DNA of 64,000 nt from Arachis hypogaea (GCF_003086295.3 NC_092043.1:51178598-51242597), one strand, 5' to 3'; shown: positions 34,520 to 47,054, counted from the stretch's first letter. Notes: a model not told the origin generated them from the letters alone. Program-made: numbers and translations.

Positions 34520-34935
34520 GTAGCTCTTTGAATTATTCATTCTAGACTTTTGAAGCAAATTACTTGTATACTTGGCTTGAGAAATCATAATATCACCTTG
34601 ACGTACGCACGTTGCTTCTAATCCGATCCTAAGAAATAAGTAAATTTGCTAAGGTCCTTCAATGTAAAAATATTGTTCAATTGAAATATCACCACTTCAA
34701 TTTCCTTTGCATTATTTCTATAACAATAATATCATCTACATTACACCAATAGGCAATAGATAGATAACATATGATGAAGTATGTCTAACAAACAATGATA
34801 TATCTGACTTAGTATTCTTAAATCCAAACTTATATATAGTGTCAACCAAGGTCTTGAACCAAATTCTAAGAATTTGTTTTAAGCCATAAATTACTTTATT
34901 CAGGTTGAGCTAAACATTCTTTTATTGACATGAAT
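34520..34935 (-). pseudogene. Copia reverse transcriptase fragment
   Basis: The minus-strand reading has KVIYGLKQ, then FKTLVDTIYKFGFKNTKSDI, VDDIIV (the YVDD active-site region with the Tyr lost) and FTLKDLSKFTYFLG. Frameshifts and stops are present. Confidence 0.7.
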
Positions 34936-35196
34936 TTGAATATGTTTTGATTCATTCTTTTATTAATTAATTATGTGATAATCATAAATTTATTGACATG
35001 AATTTGAATATATTTTGATTATTTTTTTATTAATGATGTGATCGATAATAATAGATTTTAAGAGTTTGATTGTTAGAAATAGATTTTTGAAATAATGAGA
35101 GAAACAAAAAAATATATAGCAAACAGATTCCTATTGAAAACACGCGCCAAATAAAAGGAGTTTCATTTATGTAGGTAATTAACCTAATAACTTGAT

Positions 35197-35199
<3 letters not shown>

Positions 35200-35281
<82 letters not shown>
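35200..35281. repeat. (AT)n microsatellite
   Basis: About 40 uninterrupted AT dinucleotides, self-complementary and likely hypervariable. Confidence 0.97.
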
Positions 35282-35283
<2 letters not shown>

Positions 35284-35324
35284 GTGTCTATTCCCAAATC
35301 TCAAAAGGGAATATATAGATAGGA

Positions 35325-35497
35325 GCAATGCTATGGGGCCAGCAATTTTTGTGATTGTTAGCTATTAACTAGCCATCAATGATAATTTGATGGTGTGAGA
35401 TTGGTGTGAAATTTCATCCAATAGCTCACCTTCTTCTGCTGATTACATGCTAGCCAAAATTCAATAAAATTGCTGCCCCCTAGACTTTTCCTATAGG
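35325..35497. mobile_element. MITE
   Basis: Imperfect inverted ends: AGGAGCAATGCTATGGGGCC on the left and AGGAAAAGTCTAGGGGGCAG read inward from the right, both followed by AGCAATTTT. About 170 bp, no coding sequence. The TSD is not clear. Confidence 0.55.
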
Positions 35498-38267
35498 TAG
35501 ATGTTTGACTGGTAGTGAAATTGTATGATCTCATGAAGACTCACGAGCATGGTGCCGTGCGTGCACAATATTAATTGAACAATCACCAGTCACCACGATA
35601 TCTATACATTAAGATACATGTAAACGTTTGTTTTTATTTGTATACTAATTTCATTAGTAATGTAATCAGAATATTAGTATCTTTCATTCCTAACTAATTT
35701 AGGTTCATCTCTTAATTCAAAAACACTAAAAGAGTAGTCAAGATCTCTAATTTCCAATTGAATTGCTGAAGCTAAAATGCGAATTGATTAATATTACTTG
35801 TTTGACCATTCATTGAAGAGGTAGTGGACCCTGTTTCACGAGTTCCGACATGGGAGAATGAAAGAGACGTTTACGTGGAAGAATTCCATTGGTTCCAAAC
35901 TCCGCCAAAAAAGGAACGGATAATATATTTTTGGAGTTAGGCAAATGTCAAGCAATTTTTATTTGATTTGGTTCTTGGATTAGTCATTTCATCTTCATTT
36001 CCTACCCTACATTCTCGGGGTTTGACTTTGATGCATGTAGTGTATGTATTCAAATTGTGTATTAATAAGAAAAAGTAAACATTATTTTAAAAAAAAAAAA
36101 TAAAAATCAAGCTGTGTGTGATACAGTTGTTGTCATTAGTCATTAATATTTCTGAAAAACAAACGCCAACAATATGCTTATTCATAGTTCATGACCTTGT
36201 TATTCAAGAAATATACATGCTAAAAGTGGTACCAAGATAAGATCAAGGACATGGTAATAATAATTCACATTACTTTTTTCCAAAATTATTATTTACAACA
36301 ACATATAAATGAGGTTTCAAAGCCCTATGATGTATTTTTCTCCTGCCTTAGCTTTCTCACTTTTTACCCGAAAGGAGAATATCTATCTATCTATCCCCAC
36401 ATCAAATTTTTCTACGTTTTCTAAAACATGCATGCATACACAAGATGCCAAGACAACACTAAAAAGAAAAGATATTGGATGATTCATGTTACCTATCTTA
36501 CCATTAAACAAAACCTATATTATTATTATTGACTTGAGGATATGTATATCATATCTTTTTAGCTTAGCAACAGTGCATATAAATTTATATATGCCTTTTT
36601 TTTATGTTATACAACAAGCTAAGAAGATTAAAGGTAAAGATACGTTCATAATTGGTAAGGGCAGGGCATATATATGTTGTGTATATGCATACGACTTTAA
36701 TTTGAAATACGAAAGGGACTGACCTAAAGACATCTTATAGAAATTGGTAAGGCTTAAGTACCTTCAGGAAGAGAGATCGGAGATGAGGGTGGGGTAATGG
36801 GTGTGGGGGTGTGGTATTTTTGTTTTTGTTTTTGTTTTGTTAATATTATTTTTATTAATTGTTAAGGGTAATTTGGTCAAAAAAATAAAATTGAAATAGA
36901 AAATGATGATTTTATAACGTTTTGTAACATTAAAGATGATTTTAATAACAAAAAAGGGTCAGAGACGAATTTAATTTTCACCCCAAACTTTAGGGACGGA
37001 AAAAGTACGTACTTAACCCAAACCGGAAATATTAGTGTTTTTTTTTGTTTTTCATTGTATCTCTCAGTCCGATAAATCAAAGACTAATCTGTTGTAGTAC
37101 TGAACTCAAGGCGGAATTCGAATTTCCGACATTTGATTAAGCGGACTAGTGAACTAATAATTACTAGATCAATCCAACTTGATTAACCGGTAATATTAGT
37201 TAGGAACTTAGGATTAACACCTATCTTAATACATTAATTATTAGAGATTAGGGGTGGATAAGATATAATTCGTATGTATTTTTCCACAATTACTATTGGC
37301 ACAATTAATATCTCCTTAATGAATAACGTTAATTAATAATTAATTAACGGAGTGGTCCAAGCTTAATTAGTTCTTCTTGATTTCTAATAAAAATTAGAGG
37401 GACTGAACTTTATCCTTTCTTGATCTGCCTTCCTTATTTTCTTTTGCGCTTATTAAATTAAAGAGAAGTAGTACAACACAAAAAAGTCTTTGAACTTTAA
37501 ATTATAAACACCTTTATATATACGAAAGAAAAAAAAAGAAGGAAAATAAGACCAAACTTATGTGTTAATTAATTTGCTATCGCAATTTAATATTGTATGA
37601 ATTGAAGAACATACAATAATCAAGTTTCCATGTAATTCATTTTCATGTGATTTATGAAGAGAGTAATGCTAATCCAATCTTTTTATGATGAAGATATATT
37701 ACAGCTTCGTTCTAAAATGTAAAAGCTAATATAACATTCCATCTCTAGTAATTAAAAATAATTTTACATTCCAACAACATGCCACGGTAATCTATTTCTA
37801 CAGTTTTACGGCGTACATCACAATAAAGAGTAGTTTTTCGATTCTGCCTAATTGCCTCCTGTTTTTGAATTTTATTCTATATTTAATTATTTATAATTAT
37901 TATAAAAATTAAATTAAATTAAATTTATGCATATTTAAAGAAAAAAGTAACACTACAAGAATTTCAACTGCAAAACAAGAAAAATATCAAGTCAATTGTA
38001 TATAAAGTTCAAATAAAAATTTTGGAAAATTAAGTAAAATAGTAAAATAAATTACAAATTGATCTTTTAAAAAAATAAAATTAGAGACCAAATTTTAAAT
38101 ATATAATTTTTTCTGACTTTTTATTTTCTCAAAGAAAATAAAGTAGTAAACTACAGATTAATCTTTTATCTAGATATCTATTAATTAGTATCAAATAGAA
38201 GATATAAATTCTGATCCCATGAAAAAAAAAAACAACTTGCACTAACCCAATAATAAACAAAAATATG
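35498..38267. other. Intergenic DNA with a dispersed repeat at about 36752-37030
   Basis: No host gene recognised. The part 36752-37030 has inverted TTAAGTAC words near its ends and looks like a dispersed repeat. A 78-codon plus-strand frame at 36486-36722 has no known domain. Confidence 0.45.
37085..37195 (-). mobile_element. tRNA-related SINE-like fragment
   Basis: On the minus strand: TTAGTTCACTAGTCCGCTTA, then CAAATGTCGG, then AATTCGAATTCCGCC. The last block matches the Pol III B box (GGTTCGAATCC) at 8 of 11 positions, and the first resembles a diverged A-box region. No tail or TSD was found. Confidence 0.45.
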
Positions 38268-38272
38268 GTGGC

Positions 38273-38668
38273 TGTTGTAAAACAACTAAATAAATAAGGA
38301 AGATATAAATATAAAATAAAGATATGTAAATAGAAGACTCTAACATTAATATAATTAGCTCAATAATGATTTATATATATACATTAATATTATATGTTGT
38401 AATATGTATATATATGTAAAGATAGAAAGAAGTATTAAAAGTAAAGAGAGAGAGAATTGCATTTGTTTTTGTTACTGTAAAGAGAGAGAGAAAGGGAAAT
38501 ATTTGTAATTGTGTCAAATTCTATTGCCTCGTTCATACTTTTATAGGCAAACAAATTCTTTTTTTCAAACATTACTAAATGTGCTATATGAGAATTTGCT
38601 CCTTCCAGCATGGGAAATTAGATTCACTCATAAATGAGCATTCATCCTTATCCTTCCATGTTGTAACA
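38273..38668 (-). repeat. 3' LTR of the copia element
   Basis: Minus strand reads TGTTACAACATGG at its start and ...GTTTTACAACA at its end. 396 bp, the same length as the 5' LTR. Confidence 0.93.
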
Positions 38669-38769
38669 CTCCCCCTTGAATGCTCATTTAGGAATATGCC
38701 TCGTTAAAACCTTACTAAAGAAAAATTCAGTGGAAAAAAAACTTTAGTGAAGGAAAAAGAGTACAATAT

Positions 38770-40111
38770 TGATGAGCGGATAATTTATACGCTTTTTGGC
38801 ATTGTTTTTAGGTAGTTTTTAGTAAGTTCAAGCTACTTTTAGGGATGTTTTCATTAGTTTTTATGTTAAATTCACATTTCTGGACTTTACTATGAGTTTG
38901 TGTGTTTTTTTGTGATTTCAGATAATTTCTGGCTGAAATTGAGGGGCTTGAGCAAAACTCTGAAAAAGGCTGACAAAAAGGACTGCTGATGCTGTTGGAA
39001 TCTGACCTCCCTGCAATCGAAATGGATTTTTTGGAGTTACAAAACTTCAAATGGCGCGCTCTCAATGGCGTTGGAAAGTAGACATCCAGAGCTTTCCAGC
39101 AATATATAATAGTCCATACTTTCTTCGGGAATTGACGACGTAAAATGGCGCTCAACTCCAAGTACATGCTGCTGTCTGGAGTTAAACGCCAGAAACACGT
39201 CATAACCCGGAGTTGAACGCCAGAAACACGCTATAACTCGGCGTTCAACTCCAAGAAAATCCTCAGCTTGTGGATAGATCAAGCTCAGCCCAAGCATACA
39301 CCAAGTGGACCCCGGAAGTGAATTTATGCATCAATTACTTACTCATGTAAACCCTAGTAGCTAATCTAGTATATATAGAACATTTAACTATTGTATTAGA
39401 TGTCTTTTGACCATGTTTCATCTTTGGTCTCAGTTTTGTTTTATTCTTCATCTTAGGAGACCATTGAGCACGTTTTAGGGGGCTGGCCATTCGGCCATGC
39501 CTGAACCTTTCACTTATGTACTTTCAACGGTGGAGTTTCTGCACACCATAGATTAAGGGTGTGGAGCTCTGCTGTACCTCAAGTTTCAATACAATTACCA
39601 TTATTTTCTATTCAATTCTCTTTTATTCTTATTCCAAGATATACGTTGCACTTCAACTTGATAAATGTGATTATCCGTGACACTCATCATCATTCTCACC
39701 TATGAACGCGCGTGACTAACAACCACTTTTGTTCTACTCTAGGCCGGGCGCATATCTCTTAGATTCCCCAACAGAATCTTCGTGGTATAAGCTAGATAGA
39801 TGGCAGCATTCATGGGGATCCGAAAAGTCTAACCTTGTCTGTGGTATTTCGAGTAGGATCCCGGGAATCCGGAAAGTCTAACCTTGTCTGTGGTATTCCG
39901 AGTAGGATTCCGGTATTGAATGACTGTGACGAGCTTCAAACTCCTGAAGGCTGGGCGTTAGTGACAGACGCAAAGGTATTACTTGGATGACCCAGTACAC
40001 TTGCTGGTTAAGTTGAACGGAGTTGTGTCCACACATAGCAAAGAGCCATAATAATGATTCTATACAATAACAAAGAGTACTACATTGATGTGATCACAAT
40101 TTCGTCCACCA
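38770..40111 (+). repeat. FIDEL-like solo LTR, plus orientation
   Basis: Starts TGATGAGCGGATAATTTATA and ends AATTTCGTCCACCA, with a perfect 5-bp TSD AATAT (38765-38769 and 40112-40116). It contains several copies of the words GGCGTTCAACTCC and GTTGAACGCCAGAAACACG, and a TATATATAG promoter word near 39369. It looks like the abundant peanut FIDEL-type LTR; that name is from memory. Confidence 0.9.
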
Positions 40112-40204
40112 AATATCCTTTGTGATGGGGACTGCCTCATTAAAAATCTTGTCAAGAAAAACCCAATGGAAAAAAAAAAACCTGACCAAGGAAAAAAGAG
40201 TACA

Positions 40205-43200
40205 GTCTCCCCCTTTTGCCGATATCATTAAATGTCTCGAAATCAGTGCATCCCAATCTCATGTACCAATCTTTCAAAGGAGGATTTTGGAGTGACTTTG
40301 TGAATAAATCTACCAGATTGTCACTTGATCGAATCTGTTGGACATCAATTATCCCCTGATTTTGAAGATCATGAGTGAAAAAGAATTTAGGAGAAATATG
40401 CTTTGTTCTATCGCCTTTGATGTATTCGCCTTTAAGTTGAGCAATGCATGCTGTATTATCTTCAAACAGGACAGTTGGAGCTATCTTATGATCAATCAAT
40501 CCACATGATGACAGAATATATTGAATCAGACTCCTCAGCCAAAAACACTCGCGACTAGCTTCATGAATCGCCAGTATTTCAGCATGATTCGAGGAGGTTG
40601 CTGCTATCGTCTATTTCGTGGACCTCCATGATATAGCTGTACCACCATATGTGAACAGATATCTTGTTTGAGATCTCCCTTTGTGTGGATCAGACAAGTA
40701 TCTAGCATCTGCATAGCCAACTAGTTGTGACTTGGATCCATAGAGATAAAACAATCCCATATCAACCGTTCCATGAAGATATCGAAAAATTTGTTTGATT
40801 CCAATCCAATGTCTTCTGGTTGGAGAGGAACTATATCTTGCTAGTAGATTCACCGCGAATGATATGTCAGGTCGCGTATTATTAGCAAGATACATTAGCG
40901 CTCCAATGGCACTAAGATATGGTACTTCAGGACCAAGGATATATTCATTCTCTTCTTTAGGACGAAATTGATCCTTTTTCACATCCAAAGATCTTACGAT
41001 CATTGGAGTACTTAATGGATGTGACTTATCCATATAAAATCTCTTCAAGATCTTCTCTGTGTATGTTGTTTGATGAATAAAGATTCCATTTTTTATATTC
41101 TCGATCTGCAGGCCGAGACAAAATTTAGTTCTTCCAAGATCTTTAATCTCAAACTCTTTTTTTAGAGTTTTTATAATTGTTGGAATCTCTTCAGGAGTCC
41201 CAATGATATTTAAATCATCAACGTACACAGCAATTATAATGAACCCAGATGTAGTTTTCTTTATGAAAACACATGGGCAGATATCATCATTCTTGAATCC
41301 ATTTTTGGCCAGATACTCAGTAAGACGATTATACCACATTCGTCCAGATTGCTTTATACCATATAAAGATCTTTGTAATTTGACTGAGTATAACCCTTGC
41401 GAATATTCATTGGATGGTTTAGATATCTTTAGTCCTTCAGAGACTTTCATATAGATATCCCGATCTAATGAGCCGTATAAATAGGTTGTTACCACATCCA
41501 TTAAATGCATATGCAATTTATGATATGCAGATAAACTGACCAAATAACGCAATGTTATTGCATCCACTACAGGGGAATACTGGTGCACGGAATTGTGATC
41601 ATCAACAATGGCTCCAATAATTTGGTAGCTCTCACACGTGAATTACACTTAGTCACAACTCCGCACAACTAACCAGCAAGTGCACTGGGTTGTCCAAGTA
41701 ATACCTTACGTGAGTAAGGGTCGATCCCACGGAGATTGTTGGTATGAAGCAATCTATGATCATCTTGTAAATCCCAGTCAGGCGGATTCAAATATGATTA
41801 TGGAATTTTGAAAATCAAATATGATTAATAAAAATAAACAGAAAGTAAAGATAGAGTTACTCATGTAATTCAATGGTGGGAATTTCAGATAGGTGTATGG
41901 AGATGCTGTGTTCCTTCTGAATCTCTGCTTTTCTACTACATCCATTCAATCCTTCTTACTCCTTTCCATGGCAAGCTGTATGTAGGGCATCACCATTGTC
42001 AATGGCTACATCCCATCCTCTCAGTGAAAAAGGTCCAAATGCTCTGTCACAGCACGGCTAATCATCTGTCGGTTCTCAATCAGGTTGAAATAGAATCCAG
42101 TGATTCTTTTGCGTCTTTCACTAACGCCCAACCTTCAGGAGTTTGAAGCTCGTCACAGTCATTCAATCCCGGAATCCTACTCGGAATACCACGGACAAGG
42201 TTAGACTTTCCGGATTCCCATGAATGCCGCTATCAATTCTAGCTTATACCACGAAGATTCTGATTAAGGAATCCAAGAGATATGCGCCCGGTCTAAGGTA
42301 GAACGGAAGTGGTTGTCAATCACGCGCGTTCATAGGTGAGAATGATGATGAGTGTCACGGATCATCACATTCATCATGTTGAAGTGCAACGAATATCTTA
42401 GAACAGGAATAAATCGAATTGAATAGAAAATAATAGTAATTGCATTGAAACTTGAGGTACAGCAGAGCTCCACACCCTTAATCTATGGTGTGTAGAAACC
42501 CCACCGTTAAAAATACATAAGTGAAAGGTTCAGGCATGGCCGAATGGCCAGCCCCCAAACGTGGTCACAAGACTGAATGATCAAAGACTCTTAATAAACT
42601 AGTAAAAAGTTCTATTTATACTAAACTAGCTACTAGGGTTTACAGAAGTAAGTAATTGATGCATAAATCCACTTCCAGGGCCCACTTGATGTATGTTTGG
42701 GCTGAGCTTGATCTATCCACGAGCTGAGGCTTCTTTTGGAGTTGAACGCCAAGTTGTAACGTGTTTTGGGCGTTCAACTCCGGTTTGTGACGTGTTTCTG
42801 GCGTTTGACTCCAGACAGCAACATGAAGCTGGCGTTGAGCGCCAATTTACGTCATCTAATCAGGAATAAAGTATGAACTATTATATATTTCTGAAAAGCT
42901 CTGGATGTCTGCTTTCCAACGCCATTGAGAGCGCGCCATTTGGAGTTCTGTAGCTACAGAAAATCCATTTTGAGTGCAGGGAGGTCAGATTGTAACAACA
43001 TCGGCAGTCCTTTGTCAGCCTCCTATCAGAGTTTTGCTCAGGTCCCTCAATTTCAGCCAGAAATTACCTGAAATCAAAGAAAAACACACAAACTCATAGT
43101 AAAGTCCAGAAATGTGAATTTAGCATAAAAACTATTGAAAACATCCCTAAAAATAACTAGATCATACTAAAAACTACCTAAAAACAATGCCAAAAAGCGT

Positions 43201-45370
43201 ATAATTATCCGCTCATCAAATACATTTCTTCATAATCTATACCGGGCCTTTGTGAAAAATCTTGTGCCACAAGTTGGGCTTTGTAGCGCACAACTTCATT
43301 TTTCTCATTTCTTTTTCTCACAAATACCCGCCGGTATCCAACAGGTTTTACATCTTCTGGTGTACGGACTACAGGTCCAAAGACTTCACGTTTTGCAAGT
43401 GAGTCTAACTCAGCCTTCATGGCTTCTTTCCGTTTTGGCCAATCATTCCTTAGTCGACATTCTTTGACTGATCTTGGCTCAAGATCCTTATTTTCATGCA
43501 TGATATTCAATGCCACATTATATGCAAATATTTCATTGACAATTGTCTTATTTCGGTCCCATTTCTCTCTTGTAAAGACATAATTTATCGAGATCTCGTC
43601 ATTTTCACAATTTTTAGGTACCTGAACGTCTTCTGGCATTAACACTATATCAGAATTTTGGACAACTGCAGGTGTCTCTACTATGTCTTTTTTAACAGGA
43701 ATATTATTTACCTCTTTTCTCTTTCGATAATTTTCGTCTTTGGAACCAACAGGCCTGCCACGCTTCTGGCGTGAATTTGCTTCAGTGGCTACTTGTCCTA
43801 CTGGGACATCAATTCGAATTGGGGCATTTTCCGCTGGTATATAAGATTTAGTTATCCTCTTTGTATCAGAAAATGCATCAGGCAATTCATTTGCTATTCT
43901 TTGCAAATGTATAATCTTTTGAACTTACAGTTCACGTTGCCCTGATCGAGGATCTAGATGCATCAACGATGATTCATTCCAGTTAAGTTCCTTTTTAGGA
44001 AGCTTATTCTCTCCCCCTAATGTTGGAAATTTTGATTCATCAAAATGACAATCCGCAAACCGAGCTTTAAATACATCTCCAATTTGTATTTCAAGATACC
44101 TCACTATAGAGGGAGAATCATATCCAACATATATCCCCAATTTTTTTTGGGGTCCTATTTTGGTGCGATTAGGTGGTGCAATGGGAACATATATCGCACA
44201 CCCAAATATTCTTAAATGAGAGACATTTAGCTGCTGGCCAAAAGCTAATTGCATAGGAGAGAACTGATGGTAACTCGTTGACCTCAAATGAATAAGTGCT
44301 GCGGCATGTAAAACAGCATGCCCCAAACCGAAGTTGGGAGATTTGTTCTCATAAGTAAGGGTCTAGCAATTAAATGGAGGCATTTAATAAGTGATTCTGC
44401 TAACCCATTTTGTGTGTAAACATGAGCTACTGGATGTTCAACACTTATACCATTAGCCATACAATAAGCATCAAAAGCTTGGGAAGTAAATTCACCAGCA
44501 TTATCAAGATGAATTGCTTTGATTGAATTTTTTGGAAATTATGCTTTTAATCGAATAATTTGAGCTAGTAATCTCGCAAACGCCAGGTTGCAAGAAGATA
44601 ATAAGCACACATGTGACCATCTCGAAGATGCGTCTATTAGGACCATAAAATATCTAAAAGATCCACATAGTGGATGAATAGGTCCACATATATCACCTTG
44701 AATCCTTTCTAGGAATTCAGGGGACTCAAATCCAATCTTTACTGGTGATGGCCTTAATATTAACTTTCCCTGAGAACATGCAGCACAACAAAATTCACTA
44801 GTTTTAAGAATCTTCTGGTTCTTTAGTGAATGTCCATGAGAGTTTTCAATAATTCTCCTCATCATGGTTGTTCCCGGATGACCCAATCGGTCGTGTCAAG
44901 TTATGAAATAATTTGGGCTAGTAAACTTCTGGTTTACAGTGGCATGTGATTCAATTGTACTAATCTTGGTATAATACAATCCAGATGAAAGTGAGGGTAA
45001 CTTTTTTAATATTACCTTTTTATTTAAATCATGAGTTGTGATACATAAATACTCATGATTTCCCTCATTCATAGTCTCAATATGATATCCATTTCGGCGA
45101 ATATCTTTAAAGCTCAACAAGTTTCTTCGAGACTTGGTAGACAACAGTGCATTATTTATTATGAATTTTGTTCCTCCGGAAAACAAAATTATAGCTCTTC
45201 CGGAGCCTTCAATCACATTGCCTGAGCCAATAATAGTATTAACGCATTCTTCTTTTGGCACAAGATGGGTAAAATATATATCACTTTTGAGAATGGTGTG
45301 CGAACTTGCACTATCCGCAAGGCATACATCTTCATTACATATCCTTGACATTCTCTTCAAAGACAAATAA
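40205..45370 (-). pseudogene. Copia pol: protease, integrase, RT and RNase H, interrupted
   Basis: Protease region at 45366-44896 (LADSASSHTIL active site). GAG-pre-integrase and integrase at 44886-43925 (zinc-region CCAACSQGK, catalytic region GDICGPIHP, HLDNAGEF and QNGLAE). Integrase C-terminus to RT start at 43906-43219 (YKAQLVAQDFSQRPGIDYEE). RT continues after the solo LTR at 41580-40620 (SLYGIKQS, AVYVDDLNII, EIKDLG), then RNase H to about 40203 (SWRSTK, a TAG stop, then TIAATSSNHAEIL and LFEDNTACI). In-frame stops near 44537 and 40617 and a frameshift near 44330 disable it independently of the LTR inserted in RT. Confidence 0.9.
41581..43218 (-). repeat. FIDEL-like solo LTR, minus orientation, inside RT
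   Basis: Starts TGGTGCACGGAATTGTGATC and ends ATTATCCGCTCATCA, with a perfect 5-bp TSD AATAC (41576-41580 and 43219-43223). It is the reverse complement of the family at 38770-40111 but 296 bp longer. Removing it and one TSD copy restores the conserved RT frame ...EEMYSPVVDA. Confidence 0.92.
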
Positions 45371-45689
45371 TAATAAAATGAGTAGTATGCACAGTTAAAT
45401 TGAATACTTGATTGTAATTATTTTTCTAAGAAATATTGTACATAAAAATAATGTCATATACTAAAATTTTTTTTAAAACATGACATATTTAATGATTTTA
45501 AAATTCATAAACATTAATATTTCATTATTTATATACATCACATTTAAATACATAGAAAATAAAACTTAATAATAAGTTCTTTACATTATTTATTTACATG
45601 GATACATAACAATCCCACATTTTAAACTATTCCATCATTGATCAAATGACCAATATTTCCTTTAGGATCCTCAAAGAAATCAGATACAT

Positions 45690-46593
45690 CATAATGAGTG
45701 GTGAAATTTTCAGCATCATTTGAAACGAAATTTGACTCTTTTCCCTTGTTATCCTTTTTCAAAGATGCCTGGTAAAGATCGACTAGGTGCCTTGGGGTAC
45801 GGCAGGTACGTGACCAATGGCCCTTCCCACCACAACGAAAACACTTATCCTCTGTTGATTTATTCTACCCGATATTTCTTTCTTTATCCCACTTCTGGTG
45901 AGATCCTCTCTTTTGAATATAATTCCTTTTCCTTCCATAATTTTTCTTTTTATTAAAGCCTTGCCATTTACCTCTTCTGGGGTAATTTGCCGCATTTACT
46001 TCAGGAAATGGGGCGGCACCAGCTGGGCACGCTTCATGATTTTTCAATAGCAACTCATTGTTGCGTTCAGCAACAAGAAGGCAAGAAATTAATTCAGAAT
46101 ATTTTTTAAATCCTTTTTCTCGATACTGCTGCTGCAGGAGCACATTCGAGGCATGGAAGGTTGAAAAAAATTTCTCCAACATATCATGATCAGTTATCTT
46201 TTCCACACATAATTTCATTCGTGAGGTGATTCGAAACATTGCAGAATTATATTCATTTATAGATTTAAAATCTTGTAGACGCAAGTGCGTCCATTCATAT
46301 CGGGCTTGAGGAAATATCACCATTTTTTTATGATTGTACCTTTCTTCAAGGTCTTTCCAAAGATCTGCAGGATCTTTTAATGTGAGATATTCATTTTTCA
46401 ATCCTTCGTCAAGATGACGACGGAGAAAAATCATGGCTTTGGCTTTATCCTTCTGGGATGCATTATTTTCAGCCTTAATGGTATCTCCAAGATCCATTGA
46501 ATCAAGATGAATTTCAGCATCTAGTATCTATGATAAATAATTATTTCCAGATATATCAAGAGCATTGAATTCAAGATGAGAGAGTTTCGACAT
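45690..46593 (-). pseudogene. Copia gag with CCHC zinc knuckle, broken by stops
   Basis: Starts at 46593 (MSKLSHLEFNALDISGNNYL). A Trp codon has become TAG at 46528-46530. The capsid-like region follows (KAKAMIFLRRHLDEGLKNEY, then DLWKDLEERY, YREKGFKKYSELISCLLVAE), then a basic region. A second TAG at 45865-45867 precedes the nucleocapsid knuckle CFRCGGKGHWSRTC (CX2CX4HX4C). It is separated from pol by about 260 bp of AT-rich non-coding DNA (45390-45650). Confidence 0.85.
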
Positions 46594-46653
46594 AATGAAA
46601 TTTTGTTACCCAAGTCATCCTAAAAATTTGATCAGAGTCTCATGCTGATAACG

Positions 46654-47049
46654 TGTTGTAAAACAACTAAATAAATAAGGAAGATGTAAATATAAAATAA
46701 AGATATGTAAATAGAAGACTCTAGCATTAATATAATTAGCTCAATAATGATTTATATATATACATTAATATTATATGTTATAATATGTATATATATGTAA
46801 AGATAGAAAGAAGTATTAAAAGTAAAGAGAGAGAGAATTGCATTTGTTTTTGTTACTATAAAGAGAGAGAGAAAGAGAAATATTTGTAATTGTGTCAAAT
46901 TCTATTGCCTCGTTCATGCTTTTATAGGCAAACAAATTCTTCTTTTCAAACATTATTAATTGTGCTATATGGGAATTTGCTCCTTCCAGCATGGGAAATT
47001 AGATTCACTCATAAATGAGCATTCATTCTTATCCTTCTATGTTGTAACA
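46654..47049 (-). repeat. 5' LTR of the copia element
   Basis: 396-bp partner of 38273-38668. Just inside it, the minus strand reads CGTTATCAGCATGAGACTC, the position of the primer-binding site; I do not assign the tRNA. Confidence 0.93.
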
Positions 47050-47054
47050 GTGGC

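Larger units (their letters stand above)
31122..34935 (-). mobile_element. Degenerate Ty1/copia element, broken by later insertions
   Basis: Minus-strand blocks in order: reverse transcriptase at 34520-34935 (KVIYGLKQ, FGFKNTKSDISLFVRHTSSY, VDDIIV, EIEVVISQLNNIFTLKDLS, GDIMISQAKYTSNLLQKS); RT-RNase H connection at 32330-32565 (WENVKRILRYLQDTLCHDII, FTKAADFRI); and the RNase H end at 31135-31375 (ELNFYFLRDLVNKKSFYIVH, KRKLRVFQNPYLNLKMGLLK). Stops and frameshifts are frequent. The blocks are separated by a non-autonomous LTR element (32584-34486) and a CACTA fragment (31597-31855). Confidence 0.75.
38273..47049 (-). mobile_element. Full-length but dead Ty1/copia retrotransposon
   Basis: A perfect 5-bp TSD, GTGGC (38268-38272 and 47050-47054), flanks two LTRs of exactly 396 bp (38273-38668 and 46654-47049). 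Genes run on the minus strand: gag (45690-46593) and pol (40205-45370). The polypurine tract AAGGGGGAG abuts the 3' LTR at 38669-38677. Two FIDEL-like solo LTRs are nested inside (38770-40111 and 41581-43218). I count 12 substitutions between LTRs by eye, about 3 percent, so the insertion is moderately old and the solo LTRs are younger. Confidence 0.93.
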
